DNA of 16,562 nt from Hylemonella sp. UBA6679 (GTDB lineage Bacteria > Pseudomonadota > Gammaproteobacteria > Burkholderiales > Burkholderiaceae_C), in contig DKJZ01000019.1 in NCBI GenBank assembly GCA_002454975.1, positions 1-16,562 on the forward strand. The letters run 5' to 3'. The notes under the pieces are model-generated. The model searched no databases, had not been told where the DNA came from, and worked only from the letters and a program-made list of their open reading frames with translations. Position 1 is the first letter of the stretch; each line of letters begins with the position of its first letter. A program made the position numbers and the translations under genes. Of the stretch, positions 1-7,515 are shown in pieces.

Positions 1-1
1 G

Positions 2-679
2 TTTGCCTGCGTGGGCAACGACGCAGACCTGCGCAGCATCACCCTGGGTGCAGATGGCGCGTTTGCCGGCATGAAAAAAGGCGCCACCTTTGTGGACCAC
101 ACCACCGCCTCGGCCGATGTGGCGCGTGAACTCAGCGCTGCAGCACAAGCCCTGGGCCTGAACTTCATCGATGCGCCAGTCTCAGGCGGCCAAGCCGGCG
201 CGCAAAACGGCATGCTGACCGTGATGTGCGGTGGCGATGCTGCAGTTTTTGAAGACGTCAAGCCAGCAGCCATGGCGTTCTCCCGCGCTTTCACCTTGAT
301 GGGTGCGGTCGGTGCTGGCCAGCTCACCAAGATGGTCAACCAAATCGCCATTGCTGGCTTGGTGCAAGGCTTGAGCGAAGCCGTGGCGTTTGGCCAACGC
401 GCCGGCCTGGACGTGAACCTGGTGCTCGACGTGATTGGCAAGGGTGCCGCGCAAAGCTGGCAAATGGACAACCGCGGCAAGACCATGGTGGCCGACAAGT
501 TTGACTTTGGCTTTGCCGTGGACTGGATGCGCAAAGACTTAGGCCTGGTGCTCGACGAGGCCAAGCGCAACGGCGCCAAGCTGCCTGTGACAGCCCTGGT
601 CGACCAGTTTTATGCCGATGTGCAAGACATGGGCGGACGCCGCTGGGACACGTCGAGCCTGATCAAGCGCCTGCGTTAA
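2..679 (+). CDS. NAD(P)-dependent beta-hydroxyacid dehydrogenase (3-hydroxyisobutyrate dehydrogenase / tartronate semialdehyde reductase family), 5' partial
   Basis: This is the C-terminal part of a cytoplasmic beta-hydroxyacid dehydrogenase, a family that interconverts 3-hydroxy acids and their semialdehydes with NAD(P). The reading frame is open from base 2 and the gene starts outside the window, so the Rossmann GxGxxG nucleotide-binding motif is not visible. Visible are the DAPVSGG substrate-binding segment (about bases 170-190), the GxxGxLTKMVNQ segment with the presumed catalytic lysine at bases 329-331, and the all-helical C-terminal domain ending in SSLIKRLR before TAA. About 226 of the usual 290-300 residues are present. 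The substrate (3-hydroxyisobutyrate, tartronate semialdehyde, or a short semialdehyde) cannot be settled from this fragment. The gene converges on the dolP-like gene and is closed by a strong hairpin. Confidence 0.9.
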   Translation, partial: FACVGNDADLRSITLGADGAFAGMKKGATFVDHTTASADVARELSAAAQALGLNFIDAPVSGGQAGAQNGMLTVMCGGDAAVFEDVKPAAMAFSRAFTLMGAVGAGQLTKMVNQIAIAGLVQGLSEAVAFGQRAGLDVNLVLDVIGKGAAQSWQMDNRGKTMVADKFDFGFAVDWMRKDLGLVLDEAKRNGAKLPVTALVDQFYADVQDMGGRRWDTSSLIKRLR

Positions 680-712
680 CCCACGCTGTTTCTACTGGCC
701 AGCTTGGCCAGA

Positions 713-743
713 AAAAAAGGCATCTCAGTGAGATGCCTTTTTT
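713..743. terminator. Symmetric bidirectional intrinsic terminator
   Basis: A run of A, then GGCATCTC, loop AGT, then GAGATGCC and a run of T forms a stem of up to 14 base pairs. It carries a U tract on whichever strand is transcribed. It lies between the stop of the + strand dehydrogenase (679) and the stop of the - strand BON lipoprotein gene (775), so it can end both convergent transcripts. Confidence 0.88.
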
Positions 744-774
744 CATTCGGGCCGCTAAAGCCCGTTGATACCGA

Positions 775-1422
775 TTACTTCTTATCAGCCGGTGCTGCTT
801 GGGGCATGAGTGCCTTGAGCTGCTCGTCGGTGATGATCTCAAACACACGCACGACCTTGACCACACCGTCGGTGCTGCGGGCAATGTCGGTGCCACGGTC
901 AGCTTCGGTGCGGGTCACACGGCCCATGAGGTAGACCGTGCCACGCTCGGTCACCACCTTGAAAGCGTTGGCGTACAGGTCTTTGGCATCCACCAGCGAT
1001 GCTTTCACACGGCCGGTGATGAGCGAGTCTTTGGAGCGCTGGGTCAGCGACGAGTTTTCCATCACACCCAACTCATTGACCACGGCACGCACGTTCTCCA
1101 CCTTGGAGACGATCTGGGCCACGGTTTGGCGGTCTTGCGCAGTAGGCACCTCGCCGGTGATGAGGACCTGGCGGTTGTAGCTCACCACCGTGACATGTGC
1201 GCGGTCGGTCAGGGCGTCGCGCACACGGGCAGCGGCACGCAACTCAATGCCCTCGTCCTCGAGCTGAATGCCGGCGGTACGGCGGTCCACCGCCACCAGG
1301 GCAGCCGCGCCGGCACCACCAAACATCACAGCCGGTGCGCCCAACACGATGGGGGCGCAAGCGCTCAGCACACTGCTCAGGGCGGCCACGGCCACCAGGG
1401 TACACAAGGGTTTGAAGGTCAT
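775..1422 (-). CDS. dolP: BON-domain outer-membrane lipoprotein (DolP/YraP-like)
   Basis: This is a 215-residue exported lipoprotein. The signal peptide has a hydrophobic core at residues 7-20 and the lipobox LSAC, with C22 the expected lipidated cysteine. Alanine/glycine-rich residues up to about 47 are followed by two BON domains (about 65-135 and 143-205), the phospholipid-binding fold of DolP/YraP, which supports outer-membrane integrity and localises to division sites in E. coli. The size is typical (E. coli about 190). The ATG overlaps the stop of the upstream SIS gene as ATGA, and AGGAG lies 5 bases before it inside that gene, so translation is probably coupled. The order yraN, SIS gene, BON gene matches the E. 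coli yraN-diaA-dolP order. The family call is firm; exact DolP function is inferred from synteny. Confidence 0.88.
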   Translation of the reverse strand: MTFKPLCTLVAVAALSSVLSACAPIVLGAPAVMFGGAGAAALVAVDRRTAGIQLEDEGIELRAAARVRDALTDRAHVTVVSYNRQVLITGEVPTAQDRQTVAQIVSKVENVRAVVNELGVMENSSLTQRSKDSLITGRVKASLVDAKDLYANAFKVVTERGTVYLMGRVTRTEADRGTDIARSTDGVVKVVRVFEIITDEQLKALMPQAAPADKK

Positions 1423-2015
1423 GAGGGCTCCTGATCGCCTAAAAGTTGGGCGTCCACCGCATCACAGATGCAGTGCAACGCAAGGATATGCACTTCTTGA
1501 ATACGCGCTGTGCGCTCGTGCGGCACGCAAATGTGCACATCGGTGTCGCGCAAAGCCATGTTCATCTTGCCGCCGCCTCGACCCGTCAGGGCCACCACCG
1601 TCATGTCGCGCTGGTGGGCCGCCTCGATGGCAGCCAGCACATTGGCCGAGTTGCCACTGGTGGTGATGGCCAGCAGCACATCGCCGGGTTGCCCCAAAGC
1701 GCGCACCTGGCGAGAAAACACCACGTTGAAGTCGTAATCGTTGGCGATGGCCGTGAGGATGGAGCTGTCGGTGGTCAGGGCAATGGCCCCGAGCTCTGGG
1801 CGCTCGCGCTCAAACCGACCGACAAACTCAGCCGCAAAATGCTGGGCGTCTGCCGCTGAGCCACCGTTACCGCAGGCCAGCACCTTGCCCCCGCCTGTGA
1901 CGCAAGCCAGCACGGCCTGCACAGCGTCGGCGATGGGTTTGCTCAAGACCTGCGCGGCCTGGTATTTCAGGTCGGCGCTGTCGATGAAATGTTGTTCAAT
2001 GCGTTGTTCAAGCAT
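1419..2015 (-). CDS. SIS-domain protein, DiaA/GmhA family (phosphoheptose isomerase-like)
   Basis: This is a 198-residue cytosolic single-domain SIS protein with the phosphosugar-binding motifs CGNGGSAADAQHF (48-60) and TTSGNSAN (118-125). I start it at the ATG at 2015 because the MLEQRIEQHF beginning matches the family. An upstream in-frame ATG at 2108 would add 31 residues of Arg/Cys-rich sequence unlike the family. By position, between yraN and dolP, it is the counterpart of DiaA, the DnaA-binding initiation stimulator. By active site it resembles GmhA (sedoheptulose-7-phosphate isomerase): E63, Q173 and H181 match E. coli GmhA E65, Q172 and H180. I therefore give no symbol. A TATGAT -10-like hexamer sits just before the start (2022-2027, minus strand) without a convincing -35. 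The 89-base gap to yraN could hold a separate promoter. Confidence 0.9.
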   Translation of the reverse strand: MLEQRIEQHFIDSADLKYQAAQVLSKPIADAVQAVLACVTGGGKVLACGNGGSAADAQHFAAEFVGRFERERPELGAIALTTDSSILTAIANDYDFNVVFSRQVRALGQPGDVLLAITTSGNSANVLAAIEAAHQRDMTVVALTGRGGGKMNMALRDTDVHICVPHERTARIQEVHILALHCICDAVDAQLLGDQEPS

Positions 2016-2104
2016 CGCTCTATCATAACGCCCTGCGCCATTGACTGACGCTGCACAGGGGCACCTTGATCGAGCACAAGCGCAGCCCCGTGCGGCCGTG
2101 CGTC

Positions 2105-2533
2105 TCAAGCGCCAGCTTCAAAAGCTGCCTTGAGCCAGGTGATGTCTGCGCCATCAATCGCCACCACATCAAAACGACAAGCCGGCCAGGTGCGCCAGCG
2201 CATGAGGTAGTGGCGTGCCGCCAGCAAAATACGCCGCTGCTTGGTGGGCCCCACCGTCACAGCCGCACCGCCAAAACGCCCCAGCGCACGGCTGCGCACC
2301 TCCACAAACACCAACGTGCCATCGGCCTCGCGCATGATCAGGTCGATTTCGCCGCCCCCGCGCCCAGGCGTTCGATAATGGCGCACCACCAGTTGCAAGC
2401 CGGCGCGCGTCAAATGACGCAAAGCCTGGTCTTCACCGGCATCGCCGGTTTGCTTGGTGGTGGGCTTGCCGGGCGCTTGGCCCTGACGCGCACCTGCGGG
2501 TGCACCCTGTGAAGGTTTGAGTTGTGAACGCAT
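2105..2533 (-). CDS. yraN: UPF0102 family protein YraN (predicted nuclease fold)
   Basis: This is a 142-residue member of UPF0102/YraN, a restriction-endonuclease-like fold of unsettled cellular role. The core begins near G30 (GDAGEDQAL) and carries the nuclease-type pattern GEIDLI (E62, D64) followed by VFVEVRSR (E78, R80), equivalent to the D-(x)n-E-x-K/R signature, then KQRRI. The start is the ATG at 2533, preceded 6 bases earlier by a near-perfect GGGGAGG. Longer in-frame extensions into rsmI have no such signal. This start gives an unusual N-terminal extension of about 25 low-complexity residues (Gly/Ala/Pro/Gln/Lys) ahead of the family core. Its first bases overlap the start of divergent rsmI. 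E. coli has the same neighbours, with lpoA additionally present. Confidence 0.9.
   Translation of the reverse strand: MRSQLKPSQGAPAGARQGQAPGKPTTKQTGDAGEDQALRHLTRAGLQLVVRHYRTPGRGGGEIDLIMREADGTLVFVEVRSRALGRFGGAAVTVGPTKQRRILLAARHYLMRWRTWPACRFDVVAIDGADITWLKAAFEAGA
2511..2515 (+). promoter_or_regulatory. Ribosome binding site of rsmI, lying inside yraN
   Basis: GAAGG lies 8 bases upstream of the GTG at 2524 and supports that GTG as the rsmI start. The site is within the opposite-strand coding sequence of yraN (codons near its beginning). Confidence 0.55.
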
Positions 2534-3471
2534 TGTTGTCCTCCCCGTCCGTGTTGACGTCTTCGTTGGCCACCTCTTTGGGGGCTGCACGAGACGCTGC
2601 GTCGGCACAAGTTTATCCGCCAGGCACGCTGTATGTGGTGGCCACACCCATCGGCAACCTGGCCGACATCAGCCTGCGCGCCTTGTGGGTGCTGCAACTG
2701 GTAGATGCCTTGGCCTGTGAAGACACGCGCCACACCCAAACACTGCTGCGCGCCTACGGCATTGAGCGAAACAACGCGCAACTGTTGGCGGTGCACCAGC
2801 ACAACGAAACCCAGGCCGCGCAAGCCGTGATTGCACGCCTACAAGCCGGTGAGCGTGTGGCCTATGTGAGCGATGCCGGCACCCCCGGTGTGAGCGACCC
2901 AGGTGCGCGCCTGGTGGCTGCCGTGCAGGCCGCGGGCTTGCGTGCCGTGCCCCTGCCTGGGGCCAGCAGCGTGACCGCAGCCTTGAGCGTGGCGGGGTTG
3001 GCAGCACCGCACAGCTGGGATGCCCAAGGCTTTGTGTTTGCTGGCTTTTTGCCCAACAAAACGCAAGAGCGACAAACCGCTGTGGCGCACATCGGGGCGC
3101 AAGCCCGGGCCGTGGTTTTGCTGGAAGCGCCGCACCGCATCGAAGCGCTGGCACAGGCGCTGCAGGCATTGGGTGAGCGCCCAGTCACCGTGGCGCGAGA
3201 AATCACCAAGCAGTTTGAGCAGGTGGTGACCTTGCCCGCAGGCGATTTGCCTGCTTGGCTGGCGCAAGACCCCAACCGAAGCCGCGGCGAGTTTGTGCTG
3301 GTGGTCCACCCGGGGCAGGCCGCGGCCACGCTGGGCGAGGGTGAGCGCGTGCTCAAACTGCTGCTGCCTGAGCTGCCGCTCAAAACCGCCGTCAAGCTCG
3401 CCGCCGAGATCAGCGGCGAGTCAAAAAACATCCTCTACGACCTGGCCCTCACACTCAAGGCTGAGGGCTGA
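2524..3471 (+). CDS. rsmI: 16S rRNA (cytidine(1402)-2'-O)-methyltransferase RsmI
   Basis: RsmI uses S-adenosylmethionine to 2'-O-methylate C1402 in the decoding centre of 16S rRNA. The 315-residue protein has the tetrapyrrole-methylase-like fold: GTLYVVATPIGNL at 34-46, EDTRHT near 71, the YVSDAGTPGVSDPG loop, PGASS, the FLPNK segment, and a C-terminal helical region with LAAEISGESKNILYDLAL. The start is GTG at 2524 with GAAGG 8 bases upstream. Families usually begin a few residues before GTLYVVATP, so about 30 extra Ser/Ala/Leu residues are present here; internal GTG/TTG codons (for example 2551) lack a ribosome site. It is divergent from yraN with overlapping start regions and convergent with dsbA, leaving only 13 bases between the two stops and no terminator hairpin. 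Confidence 0.95.
   Translation: MNALLSSPSVLTSSLATSLGAARDAASAQVYPPGTLYVVATPIGNLADISLRALWVLQLVDALACEDTRHTQTLLRAYGIERNNAQLLAVHQHNETQAAQAVIARLQAGERVAYVSDAGTPGVSDPGARLVAAVQAAGLRAVPLPGASSVTAALSVAGLAAPHSWDAQGFVFAGFLPNKTQERQTAVAHIGAQARAVVLLEAPHRIEALAQALQALGERPVTVAREITKQFEQVVTLPAGDLPAWLAQDPNRSRGEFVLVVHPGQAAATLGEGERVLKLLLPELPLKTAVKLAAEISGESKNILYDLALTLKAEG
2540..2546 (-). promoter_or_regulatory. Ribosome binding site of yraN, lying inside rsmI
   Basis: Read on the minus strand this is GGGGAGG, 6 bases ahead of the yraN ATG at 2533. It is one of the strongest Shine-Dalgarno matches in the window and decides the yraN start. It lies within the first codons of divergent rsmI. Confidence 0.7.
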
Positions 3472-3484
3472 ATTCAGGCCAAGT

Positions 3485-4138
3485 TCAGCGGCCCTTGCGA
3501 ACCTCACCGATGAGGAAGTCGGCCACTTGCAAGGCGCGGTCCATGCTCTTGGCAATCGAACCATCGGTGTAGAAGCGCCCCGCCACCCCCAGCGAAGGCA
3601 CGCCTTCAACCCGGTAGGCCTCTTGCAACTGCACCGCGCGCTTGACCTTACCGGCCACGCTGAAGGCGTTGAACTGGTCGGCAAACTTGGCTTTGTCCAC
3701 GCCTTGCTTGGCCACCCAATCAAAAATGGCCTCGGGCGTGGCCAGGCGGTTGCGCTCGACGTGCACCGCGTAAAACACCTTGGCATGCAGCTTGTCCACC
3801 AAGCCCATGGCATCCAGGGCGAAATACAAGCGCTGCTGGGGCTCAAAGTCGGGGCGAAAAGCCACCGGCATGCGCTTGATCACCACGTCTTTGGGGGCGC
3901 GCTTGGACCAAGCCTCAAAGGTGGGCTCAAAGGAGTTGCAATGCGGGCAGCTGTACCAAAAAAACTCAAGCAACTCGATCTTGCCTGCTGGGGTGTCCAC
4001 CGGCGCGGGCTTGTCGAGCTTGTAGTAATCGGTGCCGGGCAGGGGGCCGCCCTGCGCCTGGGCCGCAGCGCCCAAGCCTAGACCTGTGCTGGCCAGCAAA
4101 CCCGAGGCGATGTGTTGTGAGAATTCGCGACGCTGCAT
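3485..4138 (-). CDS. dsbA: Periplasmic thiol:disulfide interchange protein DsbA
   Basis: DsbA donates disulfide bonds to proteins entering the periplasm. The 217-residue precursor starts MQRREFSQHI followed by a hydrophobic stretch and an AQA-type cleavage site near residue 29; the twin arginine at 3-4 suggests possible Tat export. The thioredoxin fold carries the DsbA-type redox motif CPHC (C64-P65-H66-C67) in an FFWYSCPHC context, an inserted helical domain, and the cis-proline loop GVPSLGV (P181). AAGGAA lies about 6 bases before the ATG and overlaps the stop codon of the upstream SPOR gene, only 9 bases away, so the two are cotranscribed. The argS-SPOR-dsbA arrangement is, to my knowledge, common in Burkholderiales. 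Confidence 0.95.
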   Translation of the reverse strand: MQRREFSQHIASGLLASTGLGLGAAAQAQGGPLPGTDYYKLDKPAPVDTPAGKIELLEFFWYSCPHCNSFEPTFEAWSKRAPKDVVIKRMPVAFRPDFEPQQRLYFALDAMGLVDKLHAKVFYAVHVERNRLATPEAIFDWVAKQGVDKAKFADQFNAFSVAGKVKRAVQLQEAYRVEGVPSLGVAGRFYTDGSIAKSMDRALQVADFLIGEVRKGR

Positions 4139-4147
4139 ATGTGTTCC

Positions 4148-4765
4148 TTATTTTTGAACCCGAACGACCACGGTTTCATAACCGCTGCCTTCGAGTTTGT
4201 CTTTGACCTTGTCGGCATCTTCGCGCTTGTCGAAAGGCCCCACACGCACGCGGTACACCATGCGCCCGGCCTGCTCGCGCTCGGAGACCTTGGCGTCGAC
4301 GCCCCCCAAAGTGAGCTTGGCACGTTGGGCCTCGGCATCGTCTTGGGTGCGAAAAGCGCCAGTTTGAATGAAGTAGCTGAAGGGGTCAGATTTGGCCTTG
4401 GCCAGGTCACCCAAGGGGTCGGCCGGCTTGGCGTCTGGCCGGGGGGCTGATGTCGCGTCCGCTTTGGGTTCAGGTTTGGCATCGGCTTTCGCTTCGGGCT
4501 TGACGGCCTTGGGCTCGGCAGAGGCGTCCGCCGGCGCATCAGCCACAGCGGGTTTGGCCGGGTTTTTGCCGTAAAGCGGGGCGTTGGGGTCCCAGTCTTT
4601 GTTTTTCTTGGCTTCGGCCGCGTCTTGCTCAGCGGTGCGGCTCTGGCTTTTGTTCATGAAGGGCACGGGCACCTTGGTGACGTACACCGCCACGGCCAAG
4701 GCAATGGCCAGGCCCAGCACCAGGCCAAGGATGAACCCCAGCAAAGTTCCACCACGTTGATTCAT
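4148..4765 (-). CDS. SPOR-domain cell-division/envelope protein (FtsN-like architecture)
   Basis: This is a 205-residue bitopic inner-membrane protein with a short cytoplasmic N terminus, one transmembrane helix (about residues 8-29), and a low-complexity periplasmic linker (about 60-123) rich in Ala, Pro, Lys and Glu with repeated EPKA/AKADA-like units. The C-terminal SPOR domain (about 128-205: FIQTGAF, YRVRVGPF) binds septal peptidoglycan stripped of stem peptides. The layout is that of FtsN, but SPOR domains also occur in DamX, DedD and RlpA, so the symbol is left open. I start it at the ATG at 4765 because GAGG sits 6 bases upstream; a GTG at 4777 and an ATG at 4771 are in frame alternatives. 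It follows argS by 8 bases and precedes dsbA by 9. Confidence 0.88.
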   Translation of the reverse strand: MNQRGGTLLGFILGLVLGLAIALAVAVYVTKVPVPFMNKSQSRTAEQDAAEAKKNKDWDPNAPLYGKNPAKPAVADAPADASAEPKAVKPEAKADAKPEPKADATSAPRPDAKPADPLGDLAKAKSDPFSYFIQTGAFRTQDDAEAQRAKLTLGGVDAKVSEREQAGRMVYRVRVGPFDKREDADKVKDKLEGSGYETVVVRVQK

Positions 4766-4773
4766 AGGCATCC

Positions 4774-6531
4774 TCACATTTTTTCCGGTGCGCTCACACC
4801 CAGCAAAGCCAAGCCGTTGCGCAGCACTTGCGCGGTGGCAGCCACCAGGGCCAGGCGTGCGGTTTTCACCGCCTCGTCGTCCACCAAAATGCGCTCGGCG
4901 TCATAGTAGCTGTGGTAGCTCGCCGCCAGATCGCGCAAATAGAAAGTCACATCATGCGGGGCAAAGTCTTGCGCTGCAGCGGTCAGCATCTCAGGGTACT
5001 TGGCCAGCTGCAGCATGAGGGCTTGCGAGGCTGGGGTGTCGAGCGCGTCCAGATTCGCCCCTTTGAGTTGCTCGCTCACCTTGTCCAAGAGCGCTGCCCA
5101 GGCTGATTTGTCCAGGGTCTCGAGCTTGGCGTCTTGACCCAAGACAAACTTGGCCAACACCGAGCAAATACGCGCATGCGCGTACTGCACGTAGTACACC
5201 GGGTTGTCGTTGTTTTTGGCCAGCGCCAGGTCGATGTCAAACACGTACTCGGTGTCGGGCTTGCGGCTGAGCAAGAAGAAACGCACCGCGTCTTTGCTGG
5301 TCCACTCAATGAGGTCGCGCAGGGTCACGTAGCTGCCAGCACGCTTGGAAATTTTCACCTCTTGCCCACCACGCACCACCCGCACCATGGTGTGCAGCAC
5401 ATAGTCGGGGTAGCCCTGAGGAATGCCCACGTTGGCCGCTTGCAAGCCCGCGCGCACCCGCGCAATGGTGCCGTGGTGGTCGGTGCCCTGAATGTTCACC
5501 ACCTTCTTAAACCCACGCTCAAACTTGGTGATGTGATAAGCCACATCGGGCACAAAGTAGGTGTAGGTGCCGTCGCTTTTACGCATCACGCGGTCTTTGT
5601 CGTCGCCGTAGTCGGTGGACTTGAGCCACAGCGCGCCATCGGCCTCGTAGGTCTTGCCCGCGTCTTTGAGCTTTTGCACCGCCGCGTCGACCTTGCCGCT
5701 GGTGTAGAGACTGCTCTCAAGGTAGTAGTTGTCGAACTTCACCGCGAAGGCCTGCAAGTCCAGGTCTTGCTCGTGGCGCAGGTAGGCCACGGCAAACTGG
5801 CGCATGCCCTCAAAGTCGTCGATGTCGCCGCTGGCGGTGAACGCACGATCGTCGGCCTTGACGGTTTTGCCGGCCATGAAATCTGCGGCAATGTCGGCGA
5901 TGTAGTCGCCGTTGTAGAAGTTTTTGCTGACCGGGTTGTCCGGGTCGGTGGGCCAGCGCGCGTCCCCGGGCTTCACACCTTGGGCGCGCAAGTGGGTGGA
6001 GGTGGCCAGGGTGTTGATTTGCACGCCCGCGTCGTTGTAATAAAACTCGCGGTACACGTCCCAGCCCTGGGTGGCGTAGAGGTTGCAAATCGCATCGCCC
6101 AGCGCGGCCTGACGGCCATGGCCCACGTGCAGGGGTCCGGTGGGGTTGGCCGAGACAAACTCCACCAGCACACGCTCACCGCGCGCGGGGCGTTGGCCGT
6201 AGCAACCGGCCTGGGCCAGCACCTCGCGCACCACTTCTTGCTTGGCCTGGGGTTTTAAACGGATGTTGATGAAGCCCGGGCCAGCAATTTCAAGCGCGCT
6301 CACCCAGCGGCTGAATGGCTCTGTTTTTTGTAGCGCCTCAATCAAGCCCTGCGCGACTTCTCGCGGGTTTTTCTTCAAAGCCTTGGAAAGCTGCATGGCA
6401 GCGGTGGAGGCCAGGTCGCCGTGCGCGGCCACTTTGGGGGATTCAAAAGCAGCCCGCGCACCAGCGCCGGGCTGAAGTTGCTCAAGTTCGGCGGCCAGGG
6501 CCTGGAGCAGTTCGTTTTTAACGGTCAACAT
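4774..6531 (-). CDS. argS: Arginyl-tRNA synthetase
   Basis: Class I synthetase that charges tRNA-Arg in the cytosol. The 585-residue protein has the family length and order: the N-terminal tRNA-recognition domain (about 1-90), the HIGH motif as HVGH at 135-138 in a SANPTGPLHVGH context, the Rossmann catalytic domain with GTDHHG near 349-354, a KMSK-type loop as KISKR at 393-397 (ArgRS commonly deviates from KMSK), and a C-terminal DALR anticodon-binding domain ending near ALLGVSAPEKM. A short inverted repeat directly touches the ATG on the upstream side. The LysR gene ends 27 bases upstream on the same strand, so argS may be partly read from the LysR transcript or from a promoter inside that gene. 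It heads the group argS, SPOR gene, dsbA. Confidence 0.97.
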   Translation of the reverse strand: MLTVKNELLQALAAELEQLQPGAGARAAFESPKVAAHGDLASTAAMQLSKALKKNPREVAQGLIEALQKTEPFSRWVSALEIAGPGFINIRLKPQAKQEVVREVLAQAGCYGQRPARGERVLVEFVSANPTGPLHVGHGRQAALGDAICNLYATQGWDVYREFYYNDAGVQINTLATSTHLRAQGVKPGDARWPTDPDNPVSKNFYNGDYIADIAADFMAGKTVKADDRAFTASGDIDDFEGMRQFAVAYLRHEQDLDLQAFAVKFDNYYLESSLYTSGKVDAAVQKLKDAGKTYEADGALWLKSTDYGDDKDRVMRKSDGTYTYFVPDVAYHITKFERGFKKVVNIQGTDHHGTIARVRAGLQAANVGIPQGYPDYVLHTMVRVVRGGQEVKISKRAGSYVTLRDLIEWTSKDAVRFFLLSRKPDTEYVFDIDLALAKNNDNPVYYVQYAHARICSVLAKFVLGQDAKLETLDKSAWAALLDKVSEQLKGANLDALDTPASQALMLQLAKYPEMLTAAAQDFAPHDVTFYLRDLAASYHSYYDAERILVDDEAVKTARLALVAATAQVLRNGLALLGVSAPEKM

Positions 6532-6547
6532 CCCCTGATTTTAGGGG
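6532..6547 (-). repeat. Short stem-loop abutting the argS start codon
   Basis: On the minus strand this reads CCCCT, loop AAAATC, AGGGG, with the ATG following at once. The 5-base-pair stem would pair the only purine-rich, Shine-Dalgarno-like bases (AGGGG) upstream of argS. It might tune initiation or be chance; its position is the main argument for noting it. Confidence 0.4.
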
Positions 6548-6558
6548 GGCGAGCCGAC

Positions 6559-7515
6559 TCAGGGCTGGTCTTGCCAGAAATCGGGCTGGCTGTAGGTGTG
6601 CTTGAGGAAGTCCACCCACAGGCGCACCCGCAAAGGCAGGTGCTTGCGCTGCGGGAACACCGCGTAAATGCCATTGGGGGGTGCGGCAAACTCTTCCAAA
6701 ACCGCCACCAGGCGACCCGCCTTGATTTCAGCGTCCACCTCCCAGGTGCTGCGCCAGGCAATGCCATAGCCTGACAAGCACCAATCGTGCAGCACCTGCC
6801 CGTCGGAGCAGTCCATGGGGCCGTTGGGCTTGAAGTGAATGACCTCGCTGGCCTCGCCCTTGGGGTCGGCCTTGTCTTGCACCTTGGGCACCTTGAAGGC
6901 CCAGCCCCGGGTCTGGGAGGCATCGCTGGAGAGCACCAAGCAGTCAAATTTGCTCAGGTCGTTGGGCGTTTGGGGGGTGCCGTGCTGGCGCAGGTACTTG
7001 GGCGTGGCCACGCACAGGCGGCGGTTGTCGGCCATGCGCACACTCACCAAGGACGAGTCTGGCATGTCGCCCACGCGCACGGCGCAGTCGTAGCCTTCGC
7101 CGGCAATGTCCACCACCCGGTCTGAGAGGTTGAGGGAAATGGTCACATCGCGGTGCAATTCGCGAAACCGGGGAATGAGCGGGGCCACATGGCGGCGCCC
7201 AAAACCGGCCGGCGCGGTGATGCGCAAATGCCCGCTGGCTTTCACGCCACCGGCGCTCACACTGGCTTCGGCATTGGCGAAATCTGTGAGCAAGCGCTGA
7301 CAATCCTCAAGAAAAGCGCTGCCTTCGTGGGTCAGGGTGATGCGCCGGGTGGTGCGCACCAACAGCTTGACGCCCAGGCGCTCCTCGAGCGCATCGAGCC
7401 GCCGGCCCATGATGGCGGGAGCCACGCCTTCGGCAATGGCCGCAGCCGTCAAACTGCCCCGCGTGGCCACGGACACGAACGATTCGAGTTGCTTTAACTT
7501 GTCCATAATTCGCAT
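6559..7515 (-). CDS. LysR-family transcriptional regulator
   Basis: The 318-residue cytosolic regulator has an N-terminal winged helix-turn-helix (about 5-64: LESFVSVATRGSLTAAA ... RRLDALEERLGVKLL), a linker helix with a conserved FLEDCQRLL segment, and a periplasmic-binding-protein-like effector domain (about 93-300; HLRITAPAGFGRRHVAPLIP, IDCAVRVG-like region). Two ATG codons are possible: 7515 (MRIMDKLK) and 7506 (MDKLKQLE, the more usual beginning); neither has a clear ribosome site. It is divergent from the hydratase gene at 7658, the classic position for a LysR protein controlling its neighbour, so the acyl-CoA cluster is the likely target. The effector is not identifiable. It also lies just upstream of argS, which is likely unrelated. 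Confidence 0.93.
   Translation of the reverse strand: MRIMDKLKQLESFVSVATRGSLTAAAIAEGVAPAIMGRRLDALEERLGVKLLVRTTRRITLTHEGSAFLEDCQRLLTDFANAEASVSAGGVKASGHLRITAPAGFGRRHVAPLIPRFRELHRDVTISLNLSDRVVDIAGEGYDCAVRVGDMPDSSLVSVRMADNRRLCVATPKYLRQHGTPQTPNDLSKFDCLVLSSDASQTRGWAFKVPKVQDKADPKGEASEVIHFKPNGPMDCSDGQVLHDWCLSGYGIAWRSTWEVDAEIKAGRLVAVLEEFAAPPNGIYAVFPQRKHLPLRVRLWVDFLKHTYSQPDFWQDQP

Noticed and set aside
2016..2108. A 31-codon N-terminal extension of the SIS-domain gene
   Set aside because: The Cys/Arg-rich extension does not resemble DiaA or GmhA, whereas the ATG at 2015 gives the family N terminus.
5134..6258. A 374-codon + strand open frame opposite argS
   Set aside because: argS is certain from the HVGH and KISKR motifs; the opposing frame shows no protein family.
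775..7515. The housekeeping half considered as a novel system
   Set aside because: The gene sets rsmI/yraN/SIS/BON and argS/SPOR/dsbA are conserved proteobacterial arrangements; only the start overlap and the SIS active site stood out.
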